The notes under the pieces are model-generated. The model worked only from the letters and a program-made list of their open reading frames with translations. It ran no database searches and had not been told where the DNA came from. A stretch of DNA of 61,381 bases, taken from the NCBI GenBank assembly GCA_002323325.1, contig DCQA01000040.1, positions 1 to 61,381 on the forward strand. Reading direction: 5' to 3'. The stretch is from Coxiellaceae bacterium UBA1530. GTDB lineage: Bacteria; Pseudomonadota; Gammaproteobacteria; Coxiellales; Coxiellaceae. The position numbers and the translations under genes are program-made. Below, one piece after another: positions 52,199-61,299 of the stretch (position 1 is its first letter; each line of letters begins with the position of its first letter).

Positions 52199-52368
52199 AT
52201 TGTTGTTATTTGAACATTTTACAATTCTTGGCTGATAGGCTCAATAATCTGTACTAGTTAATACTTCCTTAAGGCGATATGTTAGTTTGATTTATTGGTA
52301 GTGGACGTGCATAATTTGTTACCTTTTTTATCTGAAACCATAAACGATCCAGCATCAAGAGAAATGTT

Positions 52369-52737
52369 ATGTCCAACTCATCTGAACCCATTATTCACGT
52401 CACGGATGCTGCTGCACATAAGGTCCATCAACTGGTTGTTGAAGAAGAAAATCTCAAGTTAAACCTGCGTGCATTTATTACCGGGGGTGGTTGCTCTGGA
52501 TTTCAATATGGTTTCACTTTTGATGAAATAGTTAACGATGACGATACGGTTGTCGAAAAAAAGGTTACGAGTAACGATGAAGATATCTCGATGTGTTTGG
52601 TGATTGATGCATTGAGTCTTCAATACCTGAAGGGCGCTGAGATTGACTATCGCGAAAATATCGAAGGTGCGCAATTTGTGATTCGTAATCCTAATGCAAA
52701 AACCACATGCGGCTGTGGTTCTTCTTTCTCAGCGTGA
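52369..52737 (+). CDS. erpA: Iron-sulfur cluster insertion protein ErpA
   Basis: An A-type Fe-S carrier of 122 residues. Three cluster-binding cysteines are in GGGCSGFQYGFTFDE and TTCGCGSSFS. The N-terminus (VTDAAAHKVHQLV) and the full length match ErpA, the carrier essential for isoprenoid synthesis (IspG/H), rather than IscA or SufA. It is convergent with rsmJ. A terminator is not visible. Confidence 0.93.
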   Translation: MSNSSEPIIHVTDAAAHKVHQLVVEEENLKLNLRAFITGGGCSGFQYGFTFDEIVNDDDTVVEKKVTSNDEDISMCLVIDALSLQYLKGAEIDYRENIEGAQFVIRNPNAKTTCGCGSSFSA

Positions 52738-52856
52738 TCTAGCTGCAGCGTATTTTCGTCGGGTATCTGTTACCTGCATGTGCAACAAACACATCTAAGT
52801 GCAATATCGGTATCATTGGAACAGTAAATGTGTGCATGCTTTTATATCGCAAGTAG

Positions 52857-53612
52857 TCAGCAGAGGTAAACGTCATATCGACTGCTTTTACCTTTGAATT
52901 GGATCGAGGGTGTACTTTGGTTTATGAATGGGGCGTGTAAGTGTCGTTTGACGACCACCCGTTTGGTGGCGACTTTAAGACTCTTTGGGAGAAGTAGGTC
53001 GGCATCTAAGTCGTCACCAATCAAGTCTCGAAGTAGCCGCATGTCTTTTTTGACCAATGCGGTTTGTTTGCTTTCCGGAAACATTGGGTCGCAATAAATG
53101 ACTTCGGGATACTGTTCAGCTGGTAGAGAGGCTAGGTATTTATGGGCTTCTTGATGATGTAGAGTTAATGATAAGGTTTGAAACCATGTTGCGGAGTGAG
53201 CTCTTTGAAGTCCATCACGCAATAGGGCATATAAGACAGGCGAGCGTTCCAGTAAGGTCACACTGCATCCTAAGCTTGCCAGAACAAAGCCGTCTCTCCC
53301 TAACCCTGCGGTGAGGTCAAGGATCGAGGGTTTGTACCCAGATTTCAGACCGATCGCACGACCAATCAGTTGACGTTTCCCTCCTCCGAAGCGATAGCGA
53401 TGGTAATTACTACCGGATAAAAAGTCGATGCGTAGGGGTTTTTGTTTGGGGTGATCTAATGAGGTTAATTCCAGTCCTGCATGTGTGAGATTGAGGGTAA
53501 ATACGTTGGCTCCCTCTGGATTAGGGTTGTAAAGTAAATTGAGTTCTTGAGCTAAGTTTTTTGCCTGATTTATCAGTTGTGTATTATGTGTCGTGATATA
53601 AGTAATGGTCAT
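52857..53612 (-). CDS. rsmJ: 16S rRNA m2G1516 methyltransferase RsmJ
   Basis: A SAM-dependent rRNA methyltransferase of 251 residues. The motif LDLTAGLGRDGFVLASLGCSV is the SAM-binding loop and ERSPVLYALLRDGL follows. EVIYCDPMFPESKQTALVKK holds the catalytic (D/N)PP-like motif. These fit RsmJ/YhiQ. The frame is open to an ATG at 53645, but a TATAAT -10 element overlaps that ATG (53644-53649), so transcription should begin near 53637 and the ATG at 53612 (MTITYITTH) is the better start, also giving the family length. Confidence 0.92.
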   Translation of the reverse strand: MTITYITTHNTQLINQAKNLAQELNLLYNPNPEGANVFTLNLTHAGLELTSLDHPKQKPLRIDFLSGSNYHRYRFGGGKRQLIGRAIGLKSGYKPSILDLTAGLGRDGFVLASLGCSVTLLERSPVLYALLRDGLQRAHSATWFQTLSLTLHHQEAHKYLASLPAEQYPEVIYCDPMFPESKQTALVKKDMRLLRDLIGDDLDADLLLPKSLKVATKRVVVKRHLHAPFINQSTPSIQFKGKSSRYDVYLC

Positions 53613-53643
53613 CAATGGTTGTCTATGCTTATGTGAAGTTTGC

Positions 53644-53649
53644 ATTATA
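53644..53649 (-). promoter_or_regulatory. -10 element of the rsmJ promoter
   Basis: A perfect TATAAT on the minus strand, overlapping the upstream in-frame ATG. Predicted transcript start about 53637, 25 nt before the preferred rsmJ ATG. The -35 is unclear. Confidence 0.5.
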
Positions 53650-53754
53650 GTGAGATTGCTGATGGTTGTCTCTACATCAGGTGACAGATATGGGGTTCTC
53701 AGCTATAGTTCGAGCTTTGAAGTTGTAATACGCTAATAAGATGTGGGCTAAAGA

Positions 53755-54549
53755 ATGCGTTGGTCAGGTAAAATTTTAGGCTTTATCATTGGTTCAATGG
53801 TGCTGCCGCCCTTAGGGATTTTTGTTGGCCTTGTTCTTGGTCACCTATACGATGTGGGGCTCTTACAGCAATGGATGTCATTACCAGGGCAAGGTGGCTC
53901 TCGAGATACGAAAACTGTATTTTTTAATGCTACCTTTGCCATATTGGGATATTTGGCAAAATCTGATGGTCGTGTTTCACAAAGAGAAATTCAAGTGGCT
54001 GAGTCCGTCATGATACGCTTTCGTCTGAATGATGGGATGCGTCGACAAGCTATTAATCAATTTCATTTGGGCAAAAGACCGGATTTCAATGTTCAATACG
54101 CTGTTGCTGAGCTCAAGCGCGCCTGTGTGTTCAATCCCTCATTGCTGCATACTTTTGTTGAAATTCAGATGCAATTAGCATTCGCTGATGGTGTTGTTCT
54201 ACCTCAAAAGCGTCAGGCACTTCAGCAAGTGTTGGCAGGTCTAGGTATTTCCCCTGCTATGTTTGAGCAACTTGAGCGACAGTACACAGCCGGGCGAAAT
54301 TATCAGCGTCATAGCTACGGGCCTGACCGTAATCCCGGTAAGCAGCTACAGGATGCCTATGCTTTACTCGGTGTTCAGGAAAGTGTATCAGACACCGATC
54401 TAAAAAAAGCTTATCGCAAGTTAATGAGCAAGCACCACCCTGATCGTCTAATCGCTAAAGGTGTGCCAGAAGAAATGGTTAAAGTGGCCACGCAAAAAAC
54501 ACAGCAAGTGAAAGCGGCCTATGAGACAATTAAAACTGCACGTGCATAA
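53755..54549 (+). CDS. djlA: Membrane-anchored DnaJ-like co-chaperone DjlA
   Basis: A 264-residue co-chaperone of DnaK. One N-terminal membrane helix (about 6-30; LGFIIGSMVLPPLGIFVGLV), a TerB-like helical domain (about 55-165; FNATFAILGYLAKSDGRVSQ), then a C-terminal J domain with QDAYALLGVQ and the HPD motif in HHPDRL. This order is specific to DjlA. The J domain faces the cytoplasm. In Legionella DjlA is needed for intracellular growth. rpe follows 18 bp later. Confidence 0.94.
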   Translation: MRWSGKILGFIIGSMVLPPLGIFVGLVLGHLYDVGLLQQWMSLPGQGGSRDTKTVFFNATFAILGYLAKSDGRVSQREIQVAESVMIRFRLNDGMRRQAINQFHLGKRPDFNVQYAVAELKRACVFNPSLLHTFVEIQMQLAFADGVVLPQKRQALQQVLAGLGISPAMFEQLERQYTAGRNYQRHSYGPDRNPGKQLQDAYALLGVQESVSDTDLKKAYRKLMSKHHPDRLIAKGVPEEMVKVATQKTQQVKAAYETIKTARA

Positions 54550-54567
54550 CGAAAGGGGGTATACGAA

Positions 54568-55233
54568 ATGAGGCCTTCTCGACTAATTACGGCTTCCATT
54601 TTAAATGCAGACTTTACACGATTGGGTGATGAGGTTCGCGCCGTTACTTCTGCTGGTATTGAATGGATCCATTTTGATGTCATGGATCACCATTATGTGC
54701 CCAATCTTAGTTTTGGTGCTCATGTCTGTGCATCCATGCGACAAGCGGGTATTCAGGCGCCTATCGATGTGCATTTGATGGTCACTGATCCCGAGTCATA
54801 CATTGAGCCTTTTGCTAAAGCTGGTGCTCAGGTCATCACGTTTCACCCTGAGACTGTCACTGATGTTGAGTCTGTTGTGGATCGAATTCGTGATCACGGG
54901 ATGCGGGCTGGATTAGCGTTTAATCCAGATCAGTCGGTTGAGATTCGTGACATGCTATTGCCTAAATTGGATATGGTATTATTGATGTCAGTGTTTCCTG
55001 GATTTGGGGGGCAATCGTTTATTGAATCTGTATATGAGAAAATTGCTCAGACTCGTCGTTGGTTGGTTGAACAAGGTAGTGGTGCTCTATTGGCTGTTGA
55101 TGGTGGAATCAAGTTAGATAACATTGCACGCGTTTCTGAGGCGGGCGCGGACTTTTTAGTTGTAGGCTCAGGCTTATTTTCAGCCTCAGACTATCAAAAG
55201 CGTGTATCTGCGCTATTGGCGCATTGCCAGTAG
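54568..55233 (+). CDS. rpe: Ribulose-phosphate 3-epimerase
   Basis: A TIM-barrel enzyme of 221 residues interconverting ribulose-5-P and xylulose-5-P in the pentose phosphate pathway. It shows ASILNADFTRLGDEV, HFDVMDHHYVPNLSFG (metal ligands), HLMVTDPE, MSVFPGFGGQSF and VDGGIKLDNI, and ends with VVGSGLFSASDY. The amidotransferase gene starts 7 bp after its stop. Confidence 0.96.
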   Translation: MRPSRLITASILNADFTRLGDEVRAVTSAGIEWIHFDVMDHHYVPNLSFGAHVCASMRQAGIQAPIDVHLMVTDPESYIEPFAKAGAQVITFHPETVTDVESVVDRIRDHGMRAGLAFNPDQSVEIRDMLLPKLDMVLLMSVFPGFGGQSFIESVYEKIAQTRRWLVEQGSGALLAVDGGIKLDNIARVSEAGADFLVVGSGLFSASDYQKRVSALLAHCQ

Positions 55234-55240
55234 GTTGACG

Positions 55241-55840
55241 ATGTTACTAATGATCGATAATTATGATTCCTTTACCTACACCTTAGTGCGTTATTTTCGA
55301 GAGTTAGGTCAAGATGTTCGTGTAGTCCGCCATGATGCATTATCAGTTGATGATCTTAAAAAATGGCGTCCAGACTATGTGGTCATTTCACCAGGCCCTG
55401 GATTGCCTCATCAAGCAGGATGTCTACTTGAACTGATCTGTGCTTGCTATCAGCACGTTCCTATCTTGGGCGTCTGCTTAGGGCATCAAGCTATAGTGCA
55501 GGCATTGGGTGGTTCATTAGTGCCTGCTCGTCAGGTTGTGCATGGCAAGATGTCTCCATTATTTCATTATTCAGAGCAGCTGTTCAAGCAGTTGCCGTCG
55601 CCAATAGACGCTGCGCGATATCACTCTTGGGTGGTTGATAAGAGATCATTATCTAACCAGTGGGATATATTGGCCTGGACCGAGCGTCAAGGTTCTATTG
55701 ACGAAGTCATGGCAATTGCACATCGAGAGTGGCCTTGTTTTGGTGTTCAGTTTCACCCTGAGTCTATTTTATCCAAGCACGGCTCTTCAATACTGAAGAA
55801 TTTCTTATCTATCTCATCGGGTTGGGTTGATTCAGTATAA
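55241..55840 (+). CDS. Anthranilate/aminodeoxychorismate synthase glutaminase component (TrpG/PabA)
   Basis: A class I glutamine amidotransferase of 199 residues. Catalytic Cys is in GVCLGHQAI; His and Glu are in VQFHPESIL; MIDNYDSFTYTLVRYF is the TrpG/PabA N-terminal signature and SPGPGLP the oxyanion loop. No TrpE or PabB is encoded beside it, so whether it serves tryptophan or folate cannot be said. The ATG at 55241 has AGGTTG upstream and follows the rpe stop closely; the frame is open from 55202 inside rpe. Confidence 0.93.
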   Translation: MLLMIDNYDSFTYTLVRYFRELGQDVRVVRHDALSVDDLKKWRPDYVVISPGPGLPHQAGCLLELICACYQHVPILGVCLGHQAIVQALGGSLVPARQVVHGKMSPLFHYSEQLFKQLPSPIDAARYHSWVVDKRSLSNQWDILAWTERQGSIDEVMAIAHREWPCFGVQFHPESILSKHGSSILKNFLSISSGWVDSV

Positions 55841-56189
55841 ACCATTAAGTCATAGTATTTTCGGGGCGTGATGCCTAGCCTTGGAATTAAATGCTCAGTT
55901 GTTTTAGTGCTTGATGAGAAGTTGTTAGTGGCATTACTTTGTAAGGGGGCAGCAATCTGGTCTCAGCTCAGATAATGCTGTGACCTGGGAGTAAGAGAAG
56001 AGATATTGGTGATTTTTGTTTTTTATCACCAATTGGGATCGCTGATAGGACGGTGAGTTAGCTGGTTATTGTATGATTTTGTGAGACTTTTTCCATTTTT
56101 AAGGTCGTATGTTTTGAAATATGGGATGATATGTGGTTTCATACTAATGCTATTAATATCAATTAATTACTTTTGCAAAGGAGTGCTAC
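55841..56189. other. Intergenic region, 349 bp
   Basis: No coding region is convincing. A hairpin TTGGTGAT / ATCACCAA with an 11-nt T-rich loop lies at 56006-56032, without a T-tail. The upstream part may contain the 3' UTR of the amidotransferase gene; the XRE gene's promoter must be in the right half. Confidence 0.4.
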
Positions 56190-56522
56190 ATGTCTAATCC
56201 AATTACTACAGAGGGGCTGTCATTTGAAATGGCTAAGCGTTTGTCAGCATTGCGGTTACAAAAAGCGTGGTCTCGACAAGAGCTGGCTAAGCGTTCTGGT
56301 GTTAATGTTTATACGCTAAAGCATTTTGAGCGCACTGGACAAATTTCACTACCGCGTTTAATTGCCTTGAGTGATGCACTGGGTGTGCTGCATGAAATTG
56401 AAAAACTTTTCAAATTACGTCGTCGTATTGATGTCAATACTTGGGAAGTTGATCAAGTTGTGAACCGTCAGCGTGGTCGTAAGATGTCTGAAGAGGCGCT
56501 AGAGTTAGCTGATATCTCGTAA
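56190..56522 (+). CDS. XRE-type helix-turn-helix regulator
   Basis: A DNA-binding protein of 110 residues. Residues 12-70 are an HTH_3 fold (MAKRLSALRLQKAWSRQELA, then SGVNVYTLKHFERTGQISLP), similar to the small HipB-like and SinR-like repressors. The C-terminal tail is basic (NRQRGRKMSEE). No HipA kinase or other partner is adjacent, so it appears to be a solitary regulator. AAGGAG lies upstream of the ATG and a strong terminator follows. Confidence 0.88.
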   Translation: MSNPITTEGLSFEMAKRLSALRLQKAWSRQELAKRSGVNVYTLKHFERTGQISLPRLIALSDALGVLHEIEKLFKLRRRIDVNTWEVDQVVNRQRGRKMSEEALELADIS

Positions 56523-56542
56523 CTTTTTATTTTAGATCATTC

Positions 56543-56584
56543 AAGCCACTTTGATAGAATTTTCTTGATGAAGTGGCTTTTTTT
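56543..56584 (+). terminator. Rho-independent terminator after the XRE gene
   Basis: AAGCCACTT / AAGTGGCTT, 9-bp stem with a 19-nt loop and a T7 tail. Confidence 0.85.
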
Positions 56585-56700
56585 GCCTTGACCGCTTTTA
56601 ATAAATCATGTGGTTGTCTTGTTTGACGCTAGACTCACTTCAGTAGTGTGGTTATTATCACAGACATTATTGTCAATGCTGTTGCATGAGGAAGATGTTT

Positions 56701-58953
56701 ATGACTGATCTTGTTGACCCGTATAACGATGTAGAGCAACAGCCTCTCAGTGTTTTTACAGAAAAGGCATATCTAGATTACTCGATGTACGTAATACTTG
56801 ATCGTGCATTGCCTAATATCGCAGATGGCTTAAAGCCTGTGCAGCGACGTATTGTCTATGCAATGTCAGAGCTGGGTTTAAAAGCTCAATCTAAATACAA
56901 GAAGTCAGCAAGAACGGTCGGTGATGTGTTGGGTAAATTTCATCCACATGGTGACTCAGCCTGTTACGAAGCCATGGTGTTAATGGCGCAGTCCTTTTCT
57001 TATCGCTATCCCTTGATAGATGGTCAGGGTAACTGGGGAAGCCCAGATGATCCGAAGTCATTTGCCGCTATGCGCTACACTGAAGCTAAAATGACCGCTT
57101 ATGCCAGTACGCTGCTATCTGAATTACAGTTGGGTACGGTTGATTGGCAGGCGAATTTTGATGGTACGTTGAAAGAACCAGTATTATTGCCTGCACGATT
57201 GCCTAATGTTTTATTCAATGGCGCCTCAGGAATAGCTGTGGGGATGGCAACAGATATCCCGCCTCATAATTTAGTTGAAGTTACTCAGGCCTGTGTTCAC
57301 CTACTAGATCACCCAAAAGCTTCGTTACAAGATGTGATGGAAATCGTTAAAGGGCCCGACTATCCAACCGATGCTGAGATCATTTCTAAGCCAGAAGACT
57401 TGGTGGAGCTTTATGAGACTGGGCGGGGTTCCGTCCGTTTAAGGGCGACATTTGAGAAGGAAGATGATGGTATTGTCATAACGGCGTTACCTTATCAAAC
57501 TTCTCCAGCAAAAGTGATGGAGCAAATTGCAGATCAAATGCGCTCTAAAAAATTACCGACTGTGAGCGATTTACGTGATGAGTCTGACCACGAGAATCCT
57601 ATTCGTTTGGTCATCCTGCCGCGTTCAAGTCGTGTTGATATCGATGCATTGATGGGGCATCTATTTGCTACTACAGACTTGGAGAGAACCTTTCGTGTCA
57701 ACATGAATATGATTGGTTTAGATGGTCGTCCGCAGGTTAAAGGTCTAGTGCAGATTCTAAGCGAGTGGCTCAAGTATCGAACTCAAACAGTGACTCGTCG
57801 ATTGGAGTTTCGTCTTCAGAAAATATTGGATCGTTTGCATCTGTTGGAAGGTTTTTTAATTGCCTATTTAAATATTGATGAGGTCATTCAAATTATACGG
57901 GAAGAAGATCAGCCCAAGGTAGAGTTGATGCAACGGTTTAAATTAAGTGACCGTCAAGCAGAAGCTATTTTAGAGATTAAGTTACGTCAATTAGCAAAGC
58001 TAGAAGAAGTTAAAATACAAGCTGAGCATAATGAACTAATAAAAGAAAGAGATGATATTGAGAAGCTTCTCGGTTCATCTGCTCGTTTGAAAACTCTGAT
58101 TAAGAAGGAGTTGATAGCAGATAAAGAGACCTATGGTTCACCTAGACGCTCTCCAATTGTTGTTCGTTCTGAGGCGAAGATGATTAAGCAAGAGGATTTA
58201 GTCCCTGCCGAATCCGTCACTGTGGTCTTGTCTGAGAAGGGTTTCGTACGATCAGCAAAGGGCCATGAAGTTAATGGTGAGGGTTTGAATTATCGTTCTG
58301 GCGATACTTTTTTAATGCAAGCTAGAGGTAAGAGTTCACAGCAGGCTGTTTTTGTTGATTCAATAGGAAAAAGTTATGCTTTGTTGGCAAGCACATTGCC
58401 CTCTGCAAGAGGTCAGGGTGATCCTTTAACTTCAAAATTGAAACCCGATCCAGGTACCTCATTTCTTGCGGTATTTATGGGGGCTGATGAAGATCGTATA
58501 TTGTTGGCCAGTGATGCGGGCTACGGGTTTGTAACTTCATTAGGGCAATTAGTGTGTAAGCAACGAAATGGTAAGGCATGTTTAAAGGTGCCCGAAGGGG
58601 CGAAAATGTTATCACCTTGTCTGGTTTCCGATATGAGCAATGATCGCGTTGCGATCGTAACTAATGAGGGGCGTTTGTTGGTATTCTCTATATCAGAATT
58701 ACCCGAATTACCAAAAGGTAAGGGTAATAAAATGATTCAGATTCCATCTCAGCGAGTCAAGTCTCGTGAGGAGTATTGCGTAGGAATGGTCGTATTAAGC
58801 CAGAGTCAGACCTTGATGCTGGTTTCTGGAAAGAGAAGCTTTAACATAAAAAACAAAGATTTAGATAATTTTCTTGGGGAGAGAGGGCGTCGAGGTGCTT
58901 TGTTACCTAGGGGTTTTAGGGCGGTCGATTCAATCATTGCGGTCGAGTCATAA
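56701..58953 (+). CDS. parC: DNA topoisomerase IV subunit A
   Basis: The DNA-breaking subunit of topoisomerase IV, 750 residues. It shows YLDYSMYVILDRALPNIADG, the quinolone-determining stretch HGDSACYEAMVLMAQ (wild-type Ser and Glu at the usual positions), the catalytic tyrosine in AAMRYTEAKM and the ParC-length C-terminal beta-propeller with weaker repeats. In-frame ATGs exist at 56686 and 56695, but GAGGAAG sits before the ATG at 56701. parE is 17 kb away on the opposite strand. Confidence 0.97.
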   Translation: MTDLVDPYNDVEQQPLSVFTEKAYLDYSMYVILDRALPNIADGLKPVQRRIVYAMSELGLKAQSKYKKSARTVGDVLGKFHPHGDSACYEAMVLMAQSFSYRYPLIDGQGNWGSPDDPKSFAAMRYTEAKMTAYASTLLSELQLGTVDWQANFDGTLKEPVLLPARLPNVLFNGASGIAVGMATDIPPHNLVEVTQACVHLLDHPKASLQDVMEIVKGPDYPTDAEIISKPEDLVELYETGRGSVRLRATFEKEDDGIVITALPYQTSPAKVMEQIADQMRSKKLPTVSDLRDESDHENPIRLVILPRSSRVDIDALMGHLFATTDLERTFRVNMNMIGLDGRPQVKGLVQILSEWLKYRTQTVTRRLEFRLQKILDRLHLLEGFLIAYLNIDEVIQIIREEDQPKVELMQRFKLSDRQAEAILEIKLRQLAKLEEVKIQAEHNELIKERDDIEKLLGSSARLKTLIKKELIADKETYGSPRRSPIVVRSEAKMIKQEDLVPAESVTVVLSEKGFVRSAKGHEVNGEGLNYRSGDTFLMQARGKSSQQAVFVDSIGKSYALLASTLPSARGQGDPLTSKLKPDPGTSFLAVFMGADEDRILLASDAGYGFVTSLGQLVCKQRNGKACLKVPEGAKMLSPCLVSDMSNDRVAIVTNEGRLLVFSISELPELPKGKGNKMIQIPSQRVKSREEYCVGMVVLSQSQTLMLVSGKRSFNIKNKDLDNFLGERGRRGALLPRGFRAVDSIIAVES

Positions 58954-59037
58954 ATAGAGCGGGTGACTAAATGCTCATTCATGCCTGGGTTACGTGATAT
59001 GGTAAGGTTTACAACGTGATGTTTATGGGAGGGTGTT

Positions 59038-59538
59038 GTGTCTTATATTGAAAACACATTGTTGGGTAATGAAAAGGTTGTATTATTAGTTCGACCGCAT
59101 TGGGTAGTCTTTTTGACCCCAATTGTTTCCACAATATTTATTATTTTTTTCTTCTCTCTATTCTTGAGTGGGTTTCGTTACAACTTTCCAGTTTATGGTT
59201 TTTCATTGGTGTCGTGGGCGGCGATGATTGCTACATTATATGTCTTGTATTCAGTGGTATCGGCATTAATTACCTTTTATTTTTCAGAATATGGGGTGAC
59301 TAACCGTCGTGTCTTAATGAAAGTGGGTATGATTCAAAGGAACTCTTTGGAAGTCTTTTTGGGGAAGATAGAGGCTATTCATGTGGATCAGTCTATTCTT
59401 GCGCGGTTTTTGGGTTACGGGACATTGGTGGTTATTGGTACAGGCGGAAGCCGAGACTATTTCCGTTGGGTTTCGGACCCATTGAACTTTCGCTATGTTG
59501 TTCAGCAGCAAATAGATAGGGATTCTGGAAAAGTGTAG
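59038..59538 (+). CDS. Bacterial PH-domain membrane protein
   Basis: A 166-residue protein with two membrane helices (about 23-45, 52-78) followed by a bacterial PH-like domain (YGVTNRRVLMKVGMIQRNSL, then IEAIHVDQSILARFLGYGTL). The family (bPH_2, YdbS-like) is widespread; its function is unclear. The start is GTG at 59038 preceded by GGGAGGG. The small DUF2390 gene follows 37 bp later and may be co-transcribed. Confidence 0.88.
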   Translation: MSYIENTLLGNEKVVLLVRPHWVVFLTPIVSTIFIIFFFSLFLSGFRYNFPVYGFSLVSWAAMIATLYVLYSVVSALITFYFSEYGVTNRRVLMKVGMIQRNSLEVFLGKIEAIHVDQSILARFLGYGTLVVIGTGGSRDYFRWVSDPLNFRYVVQQQIDRDSGKV

Positions 59539-59575
59539 TTTAATTATGTGAGATAAGTACAGGGAGGTGTTTATC

Positions 59576-60190
59576 ATGGGGTTAATTAACTCAAAAGGTT
59601 TAGAGGTAGGGCAGGATTTCTTTCAATATACGGTTGAAGTAATGCGCTCTCAAAATGTGGTTAAAGCTTTTGATCGACTTCAGCGATCTCGGCTAAATTC
59701 GAATCTTATGTGTTTTTTAATTTGGTACGCGCACCGTGCGTATGGTCGTATTAAAAGAAAACAGTTTTCAAAATTAACGCAAGTCGTTTTTGCTTGGAAT
59801 GAGGAAGTTGTTGAAGAGTTGAGTCGCCTGCAATCAATGATTGCTTTACACCAGAATGAAAAAATGAGCACGATAAGGTCTTGGCTTCATGATGAAGTCG
59901 ATATTGCTCATCAAATGGAGCGCTGTTTGTTGCTTGAGGCTGTGCCCGTTTTGCAAGAGCTGCGAAAGACCCCTCAACAAGCTATAGCAGACGCGTGTTA
60001 TAACCTGGCAAACTATTCTAAGTGTGCCAAAATTATTCTTTCTGATGTGGGTTTTAACGATTGCGTTGTCATACTCAGTGAGACCTTTAAGGATTTCACA
60101 GGGCCTATGATTATCAGGGAGCTGAATGGCTCCCTTCAGAAAGCAAGGGTTCATTGGGGTGATGCTAGCGTTTCACAGTTGTCTTTATAG
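59576..60190 (+). CDS. DUF2390 (TIGR02444-like) family protein
   Basis: A soluble helical protein of 204 residues. The N-terminal part (FFQYTVEVMRSQNVVKAFDR, then NSNLMCFLIWYAHRAYGRI) matches the DUF2390/TIGR02444 pattern, though this protein extends about 80 residues beyond the usual length. The function is unknown. GGGAGG lies about 8 nt before the ATG at 59576; an ATG at 59567 is in frame. Follows the PH-domain gene. Confidence 0.75.
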   Translation: MGLINSKGLEVGQDFFQYTVEVMRSQNVVKAFDRLQRSRLNSNLMCFLIWYAHRAYGRIKRKQFSKLTQVVFAWNEEVVEELSRLQSMIALHQNEKMSTIRSWLHDEVDIAHQMERCLLLEAVPVLQELRKTPQQAIADACYNLANYSKCAKIILSDVGFNDCVVILSETFKDFTGPMIIRELNGSLQKARVHWGDASVSQLSL

Positions 60191-60282
60191 TTTTTTGTTT
60201 TGAGGCTCCTGTGAGATTGGATGCAATTGATGATTGCTTTTTTGAGAGCTATTGCATAGAATCACTTTTCCATTTTGGTGAT

Positions 60283-60288
60283 TATAAT
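60283..60288 (+). promoter_or_regulatory. -10 element upstream of tRNA-Thr
   Basis: A perfect TATAAT about 35 bp before the tRNA 5' end. A -35 hexamer is not evident at the usual distance. Confidence 0.5.
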
Positions 60289-60323
60289 TACCTTTCTATC
60301 GTCCAAGTGGATATGAATAATTT

Positions 60324-60396
60324 GCTGGCGTAGCTCAGTTGGTAGAGCAGCTGATTTGTAATCAGCCGGTCGTCCGTTCGAATCGGATCGCCAGCT
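60324..60396 (+). tRNA. tRNA-Thr (UGU)
   Basis: A 73-nt cloverleaf: acceptor GCTGGCG/CGCCAGC, D-arm with AGCTCAGTTGGTAGAGC, anticodon loop TTTGTAA (anticodon TGT at 60357-60359), T-arm with TTCGAAT. The 3' CCA is not encoded (next bases are ATCC). It is the first of a tRNA pair that in enterics starts the thrU-tyrU-glyT-thrT-tufB cluster. Confidence 0.97.
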
Positions 60397-60458
60397 ATCC
60401 ATTTAGTGTCATTGTCCGCTCCATTTGTCTGCTATTCTTTCAACTGGGATGTGGTTTT

Positions 60459-61202
60459 ATGAAAGCAATCCATTGGCTTCCGATCGATGTAAATTTTTCT
60501 CTCAGTTCGTGCGATCTCCACGTTTGGAGAATTGATCTGTTGGACACTCTCTCGCTTCAGAGGAGGAGTGTATTGTCCGCTGAGGAGCAGTCTTGCCTCC
60601 AATCCTTTAAGTTTAGTAAAGATCGTCAGGCCTATGGGGTTTCACACATTGCCTTGCGCGAGATTTTGGCTGCATACCTGTCTGTCTGTCCTTCAAGCTT
60701 AATATTTAAAAAGTTAGAGCATGGGAAGCCTGTGCTAGAGGGGTATCATTTGGCATTTAACTTAACGCATTCTGATGGGGTTGCCTTAATTGCTGTGGGT
60801 GGTAGTGACGTTAGTCGTGTTGGAATTGATATTGAGCCCATGGGGCGATCAGTGGATGCATTAAATTTAGCCAAGCGATTTTTTTCAAAAAAGGAATTCG
60901 AGGCATTGAGGGACACTGGCATGGTTAATCCTCAGGCTGAGTTTATGAAGCTTTGGGTATTGAAAGAAGCCTACATGAAGGCCGTTGGGTGTGGTTTATC
61001 GGGAGGAATGGATGAATCTCATATTCAATTAGACGGTGATCGGCCGACTTTAGTCTCTTGTCACGGTCGCTGGGGGGATGCAAGTCTATGGATGATGAGA
61101 TTATTACAAGTTCAGGTGGGGTATATTGCCGGTTTAGCTGTTCCGCATGACACAGATTTTATTAAATATTTTGATTACCCTTCTGCTGGAGTTGTAGGCT
61201 GA
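60459..61202 (+). CDS. 4'-phosphopantetheinyl transferase (Sfp type)
   Basis: A 247-residue enzyme that transfers the phosphopantetheine arm of CoA to carrier proteins. It has GKPVLEGYHLAFNLTHSDG, the Mg-binding VGIDIEPMGR and the WVLKEAYMKAVGCGL helix, the three hallmarks of Sfp/AcpT. The ATG at 60459 (MKAIHWLPIDV) is chosen; the frame is open back into the tRNA, which cannot be coding. It lies between tRNA-Thr and tRNA-Tyr and is probably carried on the tRNA transcript. No polyketide or NRPS genes are in the window. Confidence 0.93.
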   Translation: MKAIHWLPIDVNFSLSSCDLHVWRIDLLDTLSLQRRSVLSAEEQSCLQSFKFSKDRQAYGVSHIALREILAAYLSVCPSSLIFKKLEHGKPVLEGYHLAFNLTHSDGVALIAVGGSDVSRVGIDIEPMGRSVDALNLAKRFFSKKEFEALRDTGMVNPQAEFMKLWVLKEAYMKAVGCGLSGGMDESHIQLDGDRPTLVSCHGRWGDASLWMMRLLQVQVGYIAGLAVPHDTDFIKYFDYPSAGVVG

Positions 61203-61299
61203 ATTGGTATATGATCCATTTCGCCAAGTCAGGCTTGTGTTTTTGAGGATTAGGTTGACAAACCCATGATGCATGAGCACAATAGACCGCTTATTTTTG

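Noticed and set aside
56190..56522. HipBA toxin-antitoxin module
   Set aside because: The XRE protein is HipB-like, but no HipA kinase or other toxin gene is adjacent; a terminator follows and then parC.
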